A stretch of 64,000 bases of DNA from an uncultured Oscillospiraceae bacterium. GTDB lineage: Bacteria > Bacillota > Clostridia > Oscillospirales > Ruminococcaceae. Where the stretch lies: contig CAKSEY010000007.1 in NCBI GenBank assembly GCA_934448295.1, positions 93,022-157,021 of the forward strand, in the 5' to 3' direction. Made by a program: the position numbers and the translations under genes. A model generated the notes under the pieces. That model worked only from the letters and a program-made list of their open reading frames with translations, searched no databases and was not told the origin of the DNA. The stretch's first letter is position 1. Each line of letters begins with the position of its first letter. Below, piece after piece: positions 45,310-54,012 of this stretch.

Positions 45310-45331
45310 GGCGAATCGGGCAGAAATAGTA

Positions 45332-45361
45332 TTGTACAAATCGTGTGTTTCCTGATATAAT
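45332..45361 (+). promoter_or_regulatory. Promoter of the MetE/YxjG-like gene
   Basis: TTGTAC at 45332-45337 and TATAAT at 45356-45361, 18-base spacer, 40 bases before the gene. Confidence 0.7.
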
Positions 45362-45400
45362 AACATCATCAGAAAAACAAACCAAAGGAGATACACGAAC

Positions 45401-46516
45401 ATGGCAATTTATACACCTTTCAGATGCGACTGCGTAGGAAGCTTCCTGCGCCCGGAAAAGCTCAAAAAGGCACACGCTGATTTTGAAGCTGGAGCGATCA
45501 CCGCCGACCAGTTAAAGGCAGTCGAGGACGAGTGCATAACCGACCTCATCGCCAAGGAAAAGGCGGCGGGACTTCACGCGATAACCGACGGCGAATTCCG
45601 CCGCGCGACCTGGCATCTGGACTTCATGTGGGGCTTCAACGGGGTAGGGCACTGCAAGACAAAGCAGGGACTTCCGTTCCACGGCGAGGCCGCTATGATA
45701 GACGACACCTACCTCACCGGAAAGGTCTCCGTGGGACATCACCCGTTTGTTGACCACTTCAAATTCGTGAAGAAGTTCGAGGACGAAAACCATATTGCAA
45801 AGCAGACTATCCCGGCTCCGGCGCAGTTCCTGGAGCAGATGATAATGCCGTTTGCGCTGGAGAACACCCGCAAGTACTACGACACCAACGAGGAGCTTGT
45901 GCAGGATATCGCGGAGGGTTACAGAAAGGTAATCCGCGAGCTGTACGACGCAGGCTGCCGCAATATCCAGTTCGACGACTGCTCATGGGGAATGTGCGTC
46001 GACCCGAACGCCTGCGCTATTTTCGGCGTTGACGAAAATGGACTTGACGAGATAATGGAGCAGCTTCTGCGGATAAACAATCTCGCCATCGAGGGCAAGC
46101 CGGACGACCTGGTGATAAACACCCACGTCTGCCGCGGAAATTTCCACTCCACCTACGCAAGCAGCGGCGCTTACGACCGCGTGGCTTCCACGCTGTTTGC
46201 CCGGGAGAATGTCGGCGCGTATTATCTGGAGTTTGACGATGAGCGCTCCGGCGGATTTGAGCCGCTGAAGTCCGTGAGCGGCGATAAAAAGGTAGTACTC
46301 GGTCTTGTTACATCCAAATCCCCGAAGCTGGAGGACAAGCAGTCCATAATCAGCCGTATCCGCGAGGCGGCGAAGATAGTTCCGCTGGACAGGCTGTACC
46401 TCAGCCCGCAGTGCGGATTTGCCTCCTGCGAGATAGGCAACAAGCTCACCGAGGAAGAGCAGTGGGCGAAGATAAAGCTGATAAACGACATCTCAGAGGA
46501 AGTCTGGGGGAAGTAA
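45401..46516 (+). CDS. MetE C-terminal-domain protein, YxjG/YxjH-like methionine synthase
   Basis: 371 residues, a single cobalamin-independent methionine synthase catalytic barrel (a full MetE has about 755). Start YTPFRCDCVGSFLRPEKL is typical of YxjG. Zinc ligands: His and Cys in NTHVCRGNFH (about 241 and 243), Glu in EFDDERSGGFEPL, Cys in SPQCGFAS (about 337). It would transfer a methyl group to homocysteine to form methionine, perhaps from a donor other than triglutamyl folate. AAAGGAG precedes ATG 45401. Regulated probably by the upstream LysR. Confidence 0.88.
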   Translation: MAIYTPFRCDCVGSFLRPEKLKKAHADFEAGAITADQLKAVEDECITDLIAKEKAAGLHAITDGEFRRATWHLDFMWGFNGVGHCKTKQGLPFHGEAAMIDDTYLTGKVSVGHHPFVDHFKFVKKFEDENHIAKQTIPAPAQFLEQMIMPFALENTRKYYDTNEELVQDIAEGYRKVIRELYDAGCRNIQFDDCSWGMCVDPNACAIFGVDENGLDEIMEQLLRINNLAIEGKPDDLVINTHVCRGNFHSTYASSGAYDRVASTLFARENVGAYYLEFDDERSGGFEPLKSVSGDKKVVLGLVTSKSPKLEDKQSIISRIREAAKIVPLDRLYLSPQCGFASCEIGNKLTEEEQWAKIKLINDISEEVWGK

Positions 46517-46526
46517 TAAATTAACA

Positions 46527-46566
46527 AAAGTCCCTTTGCGGCAAATTTGCTGCTAAGGGGCTTTAT
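46527..46566 (+). terminator. Terminator of the MetE-like gene
   Basis: AGTCCCTT at 46529-46536 pairs with AAGGGGCT at 46555-46562, enclosing a second stem GCGGCAAA/TTTGCTGC; TTTAT follows. Confidence 0.75.
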
Positions 46567-46679
46567 CGTATTTGCCGGGTACTTTTTCAGAAATCCAAAT
46601 TTTTACGCAGAACGAAACATTTCGCGTTTTCGCCTGTTTAAGTAAGTGAAAGGGTAATTATACGAAAGGAGGCGGCAGA

Positions 46680-47237
46680 ATGGACAACGGCTCAGAAGCA
46701 TACAAGCGGTTCCTTGCGGGGGACGATTACGGGCTGGAGCAGGTCATTGAGCTGTACAAGGACAGCCTGATATTCTTCCTCATGCAGTACGTCAAAAGCG
46801 CTGATATCGCAGAGGAGCTCACGGAGGACGCGTTCGTTGCGCTGGCGGTGAAACGGCCGTCGTTCAGCGAGAATGCGAAATTCCGGACGTGGCTGTTCAC
46901 GATAGCGCGCAACAAGGCGCTGAACTATCTGCAAAGCGCGGCATTCCGGAGAAATGTCCCGATAGACGAGGCTGAGGAGGTTTTCCTGCCGGGAAGCCCG
47001 GAGCAGCGTCTGCTGGAGCAGGAGCGCTACCGCGCGCTGTACGGCGCAATGAGCAGACTTCCGGCAAATCAGCGGGAAATGGTCTGGCTTGTTTATTTTG
47101 AGGAAATGAGCGTTGCTCAGGCGGCAAATATTATTCATAAGACCCAGCGGCAGGGGAACAGTATTCTGTTCCGGGCAAGGCAGAACCTGAAAGCGATTCT
47201 GGAAAAGGAGGGCTTTGAGTATGAAAACAAGTCATGA
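46680..47237 (+). CDS. ECF-type RNA polymerase sigma factor
   Basis: 185 residues with sigma region 2 (DIAEELTEDAFVALAV, then KFRTWLFTIARNKALNYL) and region 4 (LPANQREMVWLVYFEEMSVAQAA). No region 1 or 3, hence an ECF or group 4 factor. AAAGGAGG is six bases before ATG 46680. The next gene overlaps by 17 bases and encodes a membrane protein that is the likely anti-sigma partner. Upstream GAAC (46610-46613) and TCG about 16 bases later could be an autoregulated ECF promoter; this is weak. Confidence 0.9.
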   Translation: MDNGSEAYKRFLAGDDYGLEQVIELYKDSLIFFLMQYVKSADIAEELTEDAFVALAVKRPSFSENAKFRTWLFTIARNKALNYLQSAAFRRNVPIDEAEEVFLPGSPEQRLLEQERYRALYGAMSRLPANQREMVWLVYFEEMSVAQAANIIHKTQRQGNSILFRARQNLKAILEKEGFEYENKS

Positions 47238-49299
47238 AATGGCACAGAGCGTTCTCAAAAAGCGCGACCGGATACTCCGCAGGCGGCGCATACTGACAGC
47301 CTCCATCGGCATTGTGGGCGGGACTGCCGCAGCGGCTGCGGCGCTTGTCATAACTATGAATCTCAGCCGCCCGCGCGGGGTCGACCTGATCGATTCCGGT
47401 ACGATATCAGAGCCGGCTCACACCGATACATCGCAGAATTCCCCTGTTCTGGAAAGCTCCGAGCCTACCGGAGAGGCAGAGCCGCAGTACCTCTACAACG
47501 ATGTTAAGATACGGGAGGACAGCGGCACAGGCTCTCCTACCTCCTACGATTCACTTCTGGATTATCTTGAACCATATTTCTATGAGTTCACCATCACGAA
47601 GCAGTACGCTCCGGACGAAGCGGCCGAGCTTACCGGAGAGGATATGTTCCGCAATACTTCAACGCTTTTTGAAGCGCATATCGAGTACGACTGGCTGCAC
47701 GATAGGGCGGTCAGCATGGACATCCTGCTTGCACAGGCGGGTAACGCGGAGAGCCAGATAGAAAACTATCCCCTGTACGGCGTTGGCGAAAGGTATGCCG
47801 CATTTTTCGCGGGTTTCGACCCGGAATCCTGGAATGTAACCTGCCCCGAAATGACTTTTGCTGTAAAAGGCGAGCAGTACCTACACATAAAAGCGGAGAC
47901 GATAAAGTTTGTAACTGCGGACGGAATCCAGCTCGGCGAGGAAATACCGGCGGACGAGCAGTATATATACACCACCACAAGCAATAATCCGGTGAGATAT
48001 GTCCGGAAATATGACATTGAGGAGCTTGCTGATTTCCTGCGCTCAGACCTGATGTCCCGGGGAATGTATCCTGAAAATATGCCGCTGGGCTACACGGATT
48101 TCAGCGGCGCGGTCGTTCCGGATATCACGCCGGAAGAACGGGCGGAAAGCGGTTTTCAGGCTATGGGCGAGCGAAACGTCCTGCTTGATACAAAGCAGGC
48201 TGGTGATTATTCCGTGCTGCTTGTGGGAGACCATGTAACCGCCGACAGCGAGGGGCACTCCGGAATGATAAACTGCTTTAAATTCGGCGTTGAACTGTAC
48301 GACGGAAATACCGCCAGCGAGATGTCCGGAGCGCATTTTGACGCAGGGCAGGGCGGTTACTGGCTCTATACCGACAGACTGTCCGATTATACGGACGTAT
48401 TCAAGTTCGGCGAAAAATATATCGTTGTGCTTCGGTATTATGAAAGCGACGGCTCCTGCTATGCGATATTCAACGCGGTAAAGGGCGGCGAATTATATCC
48501 CGAGCTTATGGGCGATTATTCTGCGGTGAACGGCGCTCCGATGGGAGTCACGACCATGCTTTCCGGGAACCTTTCGGCTGACGAAGAAGCCGGCACTATT
48601 ACCGACCTGGGCACCGGAATATCCTACGTTTTCGATTTCGGCGCTATAAGCGATACACTCACAGGGGCGCATTATACCGCTGTGAAATCAGATATCAGCG
48701 TGAGCGAGCGGCTGGAAAAGATGTGGCTGGGCAGGTGGGCGGAGATCGCCGCAAACACTGAGTTTGTGCTTCCGCAGCTTAGCGTTTTCGGCTTTGACCT
48801 GCGCGACGGAAGCAGGCTTGCCGCGTTTGTTTATCCCTCCTACAAATCATACGCGGCCGTATTCTATCGGATATCCGGCGAGGAGATAACAGAACTGGGC
48901 GCTGAAATGTGCGGCACTGATTTCGAGCTGCTTGAAAACTCCTCGGGGCAGTATCTTCACATAACAAAAACATTCTCGGGCGGCGTCATGGATGAAGAAA
49001 GCCTGTATGTCGATCACTATTGTTATCTGATAACCAACGCGTCGCTTGAACCTGTACTCAGCGTAGGCGCGCAGGTTTACGGAGGACATGTGGGCGGCTG
49101 GTATGTTTACGAGAACGGGGAATCCACCAGCATCACCAGCGAGGAGTACGAAAATCTGATAAGCTCCGCCATGCCTGAACATACGTCTGTAAGCGCTATT
49201 GAACTTGACAAGGACGGCGATTTCAAAATCGACGAGTACTGCGCCTTTGAAGACAATCACGAGGGATTAAGGGCGGCTGTACTGTCCGCGTTAGGCTGA
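47221..49299 (+). CDS. Large membrane-anchored probable anti-sigma factor
   Basis: 692 residues. A short basic cytosolic part (residues 1-26, HEMAQSVLKKRDRILRRRR) is followed by one membrane helix (about 27-48, GIVGGTAAAAAALVITM) and a 640-residue outside part with mainly beta-strand character and many Tyr/Asp/Gly. The tail has DKDGDFKIDEY, a dockerin/EF-hand-like calcium loop. Only the first 26 residues could touch the sigma factor, much less than a usual anti-sigma domain, so the assignment comes from gene order. ATG 47221 lies eight bases after AAAAGGAGGG. No known domain recognised in the outer part. Confidence 0.7.
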   Translation: MKTSHEMAQSVLKKRDRILRRRRILTASIGIVGGTAAAAAALVITMNLSRPRGVDLIDSGTISEPAHTDTSQNSPVLESSEPTGEAEPQYLYNDVKIREDSGTGSPTSYDSLLDYLEPYFYEFTITKQYAPDEAAELTGEDMFRNTSTLFEAHIEYDWLHDRAVSMDILLAQAGNAESQIENYPLYGVGERYAAFFAGFDPESWNVTCPEMTFAVKGEQYLHIKAETIKFVTADGIQLGEEIPADEQYIYTTTSNNPVRYVRKYDIEELADFLRSDLMSRGMYPENMPLGYTDFSGAVVPDITPEERAESGFQAMGERNVLLDTKQAGDYSVLLVGDHVTADSEGHSGMINCFKFGVELYDGNTASEMSGAHFDAGQGGYWLYTDRLSDYTDVFKFGEKYIVVLRYYESDGSCYAIFNAVKGGELYPELMGDYSAVNGAPMGVTTMLSGNLSADEEAGTITDLGTGISYVFDFGAISDTLTGAHYTAVKSDISVSERLEKMWLGRWAEIAANTEFVLPQLSVFGFDLRDGSRLAAFVYPSYKSYAAVFYRISGEEITELGAEMCGTDFELLENSSGQYLHITKTFSGGVMDEESLYVDHYCYLITNASLEPVLSVGAQVYGGHVGGWYVYENGESTSITSEEYENLISSAMPEHTSVSAIELDKDGDFKIDEYCAFEDNHEGLRAAVLSALG

Positions 49300-49336
49300 G
49301 GCTCAGAGCTTCCCGCGCAGTAATACAGACGTCTGG

Positions 49337-49368
49337 ACAGCCGCTGTAAAAGGCGGCTGTTTTTTATT
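49337..49368 (+). terminator. Terminator of the sigma/anti-sigma operon
   Basis: ACAGCCGC at 49337-49344 pairs with GCGGCTGT at 49353-49360, followed by TTTTTTATT. Confidence 0.88.
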
Positions 49369-49405
49369 GTATATTTTATAGCAGTTGCGTTGACAAATAT
49401 AAAAG

Positions 49406-49451
49406 AATCCCGGCAGTGAAGTGGTAACGATCACCTCTCTCTGCCGGGATT
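49406..49451 (-). terminator. Terminator of the cupin gene
   Basis: AATCCCGGCAG at 49406-49416 and CTGCCGGGATT at 49441-49451 are perfect 11-bp arms 20 bases past the cupin stop; on the minus strand CTTTTAT follows. Confidence 0.75.
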
Positions 49452-49470
49452 TATTGCGCCTGACCAGGAA

Positions 49471-50118
49471 TTACCCCAGCACAAGAAGCAGGGACATCTT
49501 GAATCTGCCATCCGCGGTTACGCTGTGCAGGCCGTTTTTGGCGAATCTGAAGCTCTGACCCGTTTCAACGTGGTAGTCCTTGCCCTCATAGCCGATGACG
49601 GCTTTTCCTTCAAGCGCTGTAACGATAGCGTCGCCGGGAGCCCTGTGCGGAGAAAGTCCGGTGCCCTCGTCAAATGCCATCAGCACGAATTTCATTTTGT
49701 CGTTGTGCGCAACGTCAAGGTTTGAGACGCTGCTTTCCTCATAGGATATCATGTCTTTCAGTGAGGCAGCCTCGCCGGGCTTTAACATATCGGTCATTTT
49801 GATCTCCCTTTCGGTTATTATTTCCGTGTAAATGAAGTCGCTGCTGCATTCCATGCCGCAGAGCATTCCGCCGGGGACAACGATTATTTCTACGGGCGGA
49901 AGCTTTTCCGGGCGGGCTTCACTGCCGAGGATAAGCTCGCCGCAGCCTGCCGCGCCAAGATAAATCGCCGTGCTGTCGTAGCTTTCGCGGCTGATGGAAG
50001 TCCCCGCCGCCATGGAAAACCACGTCACCTTTCCGGAACCAAGCTCCGCACTCCGGGAGATGGTCATTCCGGGACGAGCAGGGCGCTTTTCAGCCACAGT
50101 AAAAATTTCGTCTGCCAT
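49471..50118 (-). CDS. Double-cupin protein
   Basis: 215 residues with two beta-barrel halves. The C-terminal cupin is clear: GTGLSPHRAPGDAIVTALEGKA is the HxxP...E motif 1, and YHVETGQSFRFAKNGLHSV motif 2. The N-terminal half (SKVTWFSMAAG-like, ELILGSEA, EIIVVPGGMLCGM) is a more divergent cupin. Cupins of this kind bind a metal and a small ligand; no enzyme activity can be assigned. Start at 50118 after AAAGGAG. Same direction as the upstream kinase gene, but a terminator lies between them. Confidence 0.78.
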   Translation of the reverse strand: MADEIFTVAEKRPARPGMTISRSAELGSGKVTWFSMAAGTSISRESYDSTAIYLGAAGCGELILGSEARPEKLPPVEIIVVPGGMLCGMECSSDFIYTEIITEREIKMTDMLKPGEAASLKDMISYEESSVSNLDVAHNDKMKFVLMAFDEGTGLSPHRAPGDAIVTALEGKAVIGYEGKDYHVETGQSFRFAKNGLHSVTADGRFKMSLLLVLG

Positions 50119-50159
50119 AGTGTCTCCTTTCAGACATTTATTATGCCCGAATTGGCAGT

Positions 50160-50197
50160 AAATACAAGACCCCGGAAAGAAACCTTCCCGGGGTCGC
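50160..50197 (-). terminator. Terminator of the APH-fold kinase gene
   Basis: GACCCCGG at 50168-50175 and CCGGGGTC at 50188-50195 form an 8-bp stem; on the minus strand TTGTATTT follows. Confidence 0.7.
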
Positions 50198-50217
50198 TTT
50201 GGGTCTATCTGTGGATA

Positions 50218-50964
50218 TTACTCGTATTCTACAACGTTTACCCATGACAGCAGGAACTCGCGCTCTTCTTCCTTGCCCTTTACGGACTGTGAAGCGGCAA
50301 CGATCGGAAGCCACTTCTGGATATACTGCTTAGCGGTGTCGGTCTTTTTGCAGAAGAGGTCGAGGTATTTGTCGGCTGTCTCCTTGTCGTTGTTGAGGCA
50401 GAACAGCAGATAGGTTCTTGCAACATCTGCGGACGCATTGCCCTGTGTTGCGTGCGACCAGTCGATAATATAAGCTGTGCCATCGTCCTTGATGATTATG
50501 TTGGAGGGGTTGAAGTCACCGTGGCATACCTTGTTGTGCTTAGGCATACCCTCAAGGCGGGTGTGGAGCTCATAACGTGTTGTAGCGTCCAGTGTAGTTT
50601 CGCTGATTTTGCGGTTCATCTTGTCCTTCAGCTTGTTCAGCAGAGGGCACTTTGCAGCATGAACCTTAATCTGGAGGTCAACGAACATCTCAAGATATTC
50701 GTCTTTTTTTGCGGGATTCTCTTCCATAAGCTGTGCAAGGGTCTTGCCCTCGATAAATTCAGAAACAATGGACCACTTGCCGTCGATAGTCTGAACTCCC
50801 AGCACCTTCGGAACGTTGATACCGATATTTTCTACGCGCGCCTGATTCAGCGCCTCATTGAGTATGTCAGGCTTGGAGTAGTTCTCGTCAAATTCCTTGA
50901 CAAGAGTTTCGCCGTCGCGGCAGATGGTCTTGCCGGGTCTGACAGTGAGAATAGTTTTGGACAT
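50218..50964 (-). CDS. Aminoglycoside phosphotransferase (APH)-fold kinase
   Basis: 248 residues. Catalytic loop CHGDFNPSNIIIKDDG (HxD...N) and metal site AYIIDWSHA are intact; the N-lobe has SIVSEFIEGKTLAQL as hinge. Such small APH-fold proteins phosphorylate small molecules; close relatives in gut Clostridia are of unknown substrate, so resistance should not be inferred. TAGGAGG upstream of ATG 50964. Single-gene unit. Confidence 0.85.
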   Translation of the reverse strand: MSKTILTVRPGKTICRDGETLVKEFDENYSKPDILNEALNQARVENIGINVPKVLGVQTIDGKWSIVSEFIEGKTLAQLMEENPAKKDEYLEMFVDLQIKVHAAKCPLLNKLKDKMNRKISETTLDATTRYELHTRLEGMPKHNKVCHGDFNPSNIIIKDDGTAYIIDWSHATQGNASADVARTYLLFCLNNDKETADKYLDLFCKKTDTAKQYIQKWLPIVAASQSVKGKEEEREFLLSWVNVVEYE

Positions 50965-51019
50965 AGCTTTATCCTCCTATTAATATATTTCAAGGCAGAA
51001 GCATTACTTTCATGCCGTG

Positions 51020-51067
51020 AACACAAAACACAAAGCCGGGCACGGGCTTAAAGCTCCATGCCCGGCT
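51020..51067 (-). terminator. Terminator of adhE
   Basis: AGCCGGGCA at 51034-51042 and TGCCCGGCT at 51059-51067 are 9-bp arms; on the minus strand TTTGTGTTTTGTG follows. Confidence 0.78.
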
Positions 51068-51104
51068 GCATTAAATCAGTACGGGTGTACCAGTGAAAAG
51101 GGGA

Positions 51105-53729
51105 TTAAACCTTCTCGTGAGTACCATAGTAAGCATTGAGGTACATCTGCTTGATCTCCTTGAAGAGCGGGAATCTCGGGTTAGCGCCGGTGCACTGGTC
51201 ATCGAATGCCTGCTCAACCATAGCGTCAAGTCTGTCGAGGAAGTCCTTCTCGTCAATACCGTAGTCCTTAATGGTCTTCTTAACGCCGATTCTGTCCTTA
51301 AGGTCGTCGATCTTCTTGATAAGACCCTCAACCTTAGCCTCATCGTTCTTGCCGGTCACGCCGAGGAACTCAGCGACTTCAGCATAACGGCGCATTGTGT
51401 GCGGGTGGTCATACTGAGAGAAGGTACCCATCTTAGCAGGAGCCTCAGCGCTGTTGAAGCGGATAACCTCGTCAATCAGCAGCGCGTTAGCGATACCGTG
51501 CGGCAGGTGGTGGAACGCACCGAGCTTATGAGCCATAGAGTGGCAAACACCAAGGAATGCGTTAGCGAACGCCATACCAGCCATAGTAGCTGCGTTAGCC
51601 ATGTTCTCACGCGCTCTGGGATCGTAAACGCCGGAAATAGCGCTGTCATAAGCAGCAGGCAGGTTGTCGAAGATAAGCTGGAGGGACTTGAGCGCCAGAC
51701 CGTCTGTGTACGGAGTAGCCATGATGGAAGCGTAAGCCTCGAGGCAGTGTGTAACAGCGTCAATACCGGAAGCGGAGGTCAGACCTCTCGGGCCGGTCTT
51801 CATCATGTCGGCGTCAACGATAGCCATTTTAGGCATAAGCTGGTAGTCAGCCAGCGGATACTTTACGCCAGTGGTCTGGTCTGTGATAACTGCGAACGGA
51901 GTAACCTCAGAACCTGTACCAGCGGAGGTAGGAACAGCGATGAAGTAAGCCTTCTCGCCCATATTCGGGAATGTGTAGACTCTCTTACGGATATCAATGA
52001 AGCGCATAGCCATATCCATGAAGTCTGCCTCGGGGTGCTCATAAAGAACCCACATGATCTTACCAGCGTCCATTGCGGAACCGCCGCCGACAGCGATAAT
52101 GCAGTCAGGCTCGAACTTTCTCATAGCCTCTGCGCCCTTCTGAGCGGAAGCGAGGGAAGGATCAGGCTCAACGTCTGCGAAGGTGGTGTGTACGATACCC
52201 ATTTCGTCCAGTCTGTCGGTGATTGCCTTAGTAAAGCCGCTCTTGAACAGGAAGGAGTCAGTTACGATAAATACTCTCTTCTTGCCCATTACGTCCTTAA
52301 GCTCCTTAAGAGCAACAGGCAGACAGCCCTTCTTGATATAAACCTTCTCAGGTGCGCGGAACCACAGCATATTCTCTCTCCTCTCAGCAACGGTCTTGAT
52401 ATTCAGCAGGTGCTTAACACCGATATTTTCGGAAACGGAGTTTCCGCCCCAAGAACCGCAGCCCAGTGTAAGGGAAGGAGCAAACTTAAAGTTGTAGAGG
52501 TCGCCGATACCGCCGAGGGAGGAAGGAGTGTTGACAATAAGACGGCAGGCCTTCATTCTCTCAGCCCACTTGTCGAGCTTCTCTCTCTGAGTATAGTTGT
52601 CGATCCACAGTACGGAGGTATGACCGAGACCGCCGTTGTTCTTGAGCAGTGTGTCAGCCATATCAAGAGCCTGATCGAAGTTTTCAGACTTGTACATACC
52701 AAGGATTGTTGTGAGCTTCTCGTGACCGAAAGCCTCGTCGGGCTCCAGGGAAGTAGCCTCGCCGATGATCACCTTAACGGACTCAGGGATCTCAAATCCT
52801 GCCATCTTAGCGATCTGATAAGGACGCTGACCAACGATCTTAGCATTAAGAGCGCCGTTGATGAGCATAACCTTTCTGATCATGTCAGCCTGCTTCTTGT
52901 CGAGGAACATGCAGCCTCTCTTCTCGAATTCCTTCTTAACATCGTTGTAGATGGTCTTGTCAACGATAAGGGTCTGCTCAGTAGCGCAGATCATACCGTT
53001 ATCGAAGGTCTTGGAGTGAATGATTGAGTTAACTGCGTTAACGATATCGGCAGAGGAATCAATGATAGCGGAAGCGTTACCAGCGCCTACGCCGATAGCG
53101 GGCGTACCGGAGGAGTAAGCAGCCTTGACCATTCCAGGGCCGCCGGTAGCGAGGATTATGTCAACTTCCTTCATAAGAAGGTTTGTGAGGTCGAGGGACG
53201 GAACGTCTATCCAGGAAATGATACCGTCGGGAGCGCCAGCCTTTACAGCTGCCTCATAAACGATCTTTGCAGCCTCAACGGTGCACTTCTTTGCACGGGG
53301 GTGCGGGCTGATGATGATACCATTTCTGGTCTTAAGAGAGATGAGGGTCTTGAATATTGCAGTGGAAGTAGGGTTGGTCGTAGGAATAACCGCGCCGACA
53401 ACGCCGATAGGCTCAGCGATCTTTGTTACGCCGTATGCCTCGTCGCGCTCAACAACGCCGCAGGTCTTGGTGTGCTTGTATGCGTTGTAGATATGCTCAG
53501 CAGCATAGTTGTTCTTGATAACCTTATCCTCTACGATACCGTAGCCGGTCTCCTCAACAGCCATCTTTGCAAGCGGGATTCTCTGTTTGTTTGCTGCGGA
53601 AGCTGCTGCGAAGAATATCTTGTCTACCTGCTCCTGTGTGTAGGTAGAGAAAATCTCCTGTGCTTCCTTGACTTTCTTGAGGGCGCTTTCAAAGCTCTCT
53701 ACGCTGTCAACCAGTTCATGAAATGCCAT
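51105..53729 (-). CDS. adhE: Bifunctional acetaldehyde-CoA / alcohol dehydrogenase
   Basis: 874 residues, normal for AdhE. The N-terminal aldehyde dehydrogenase half has GVVGAVIPTTNPTSTA and the catalytic Cys in FDNGMICATEQT. The C-terminal iron-dependent alcohol dehydrogenase half has GGGSAMDAGKIMW, GTGSEVTPFAV and the metal His in CHSMAHKLGAFHHLPHG. It turns acetyl-CoA into ethanol while reoxidising two NADH, and forms filaments (spirosomes) in relatives. The start MAFHELV at 53729 is nine bases after AAGGAG; the upstream ATGs are too close or too far. Codon use is strongly biased, as in highly expressed genes. A Rex-like site covers its promoter. Confidence 0.96.
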   Translation of the reverse strand: MAFHELVDSVESFESALKKVKEAQEIFSTYTQEQVDKIFFAAASAANKQRIPLAKMAVEETGYGIVEDKVIKNNYAAEHIYNAYKHTKTCGVVERDEAYGVTKIAEPIGVVGAVIPTTNPTSTAIFKTLISLKTRNGIIISPHPRAKKCTVEAAKIVYEAAVKAGAPDGIISWIDVPSLDLTNLLMKEVDIILATGGPGMVKAAYSSGTPAIGVGAGNASAIIDSSADIVNAVNSIIHSKTFDNGMICATEQTLIVDKTIYNDVKKEFEKRGCMFLDKKQADMIRKVMLINGALNAKIVGQRPYQIAKMAGFEIPESVKVIIGEATSLEPDEAFGHEKLTTILGMYKSENFDQALDMADTLLKNNGGLGHTSVLWIDNYTQREKLDKWAERMKACRLIVNTPSSLGGIGDLYNFKFAPSLTLGCGSWGGNSVSENIGVKHLLNIKTVAERRENMLWFRAPEKVYIKKGCLPVALKELKDVMGKKRVFIVTDSFLFKSGFTKAITDRLDEMGIVHTTFADVEPDPSLASAQKGAEAMRKFEPDCIIAVGGGSAMDAGKIMWVLYEHPEADFMDMAMRFIDIRKRVYTFPNMGEKAYFIAVPTSAGTGSEVTPFAVITDQTTGVKYPLADYQLMPKMAIVDADMMKTGPRGLTSASGIDAVTHCLEAYASIMATPYTDGLALKSLQLIFDNLPAAYDSAISGVYDPRARENMANAATMAGMAFANAFLGVCHSMAHKLGAFHHLPHGIANALLIDEVIRFNSAEAPAKMGTFSQYDHPHTMRRYAEVAEFLGVTGKNDEAKVEGLIKKIDDLKDRIGVKKTIKDYGIDEKDFLDRLDAMVEQAFDDQCTGANPRFPLFKEIKQMYLNAYYGTHEKV

Positions 53730-53931
53730 TGTCATCTTCTCCTTAAATTTTGTATACATTGGTCATGCCGTGCAGACTTCCGCTGTCCGGCGGCGGTGAC
53801 GGCTTTTTGCCGCGGCGCTGTCGGAAAACCTCCGTGCTCCAGCATAACTGCCTGACCAGCATCTGCCGGTCTATACTGACCTATTAGTTATTAATGCGCC
53901 GGGATGATTACACTTATCCCCTTATCGCACC

Positions 53932-53967
53932 TGTTAATATTTTAACACATTATTTTTGTGCTGTAAA
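53932..53967 (-). promoter_or_regulatory. adhE promoter with Rex-like operator
   Basis: On the minus strand TTTACA (plus 53962-53967) and TAAAAT (plus 53939-53944) are 17 bases apart. Covering the -10 box is the perfect palindrome TGTTAA-TATT-TTAACA (53932-53947), matching the clostridial Rex consensus TTGTTAAnnnnTTAACAA. Rex represses fermentation genes at low NADH/NAD ratio. The leader is about 200 bases long. Confidence 0.75.
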
Positions 53968-54012
53968 ATGTAATATTGATATAGCGATATCAGCTAAAAG
54001 CATAACAAAGCG

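Noticed and set aside
46610..46632. ECF-type autoregulated promoter
   Set aside because: GAAC and TCG are at a plausible distance but the match is too short to list as a feature.
50218..50964. Antibiotic resistance gene
   Set aside because: The APH-fold is clear, but small members in this bacterial group are of unknown substrate, and no mobile or resistance context is present.
51093..53027. A 644-codon open frame on the plus strand opposite adhE
   Set aside because: It mirrors the biased codons of adhE, has no ribosome binding site, and its product (rich in Val, Leu, Ser, His) resembles no protein; adhE itself is unambiguous.
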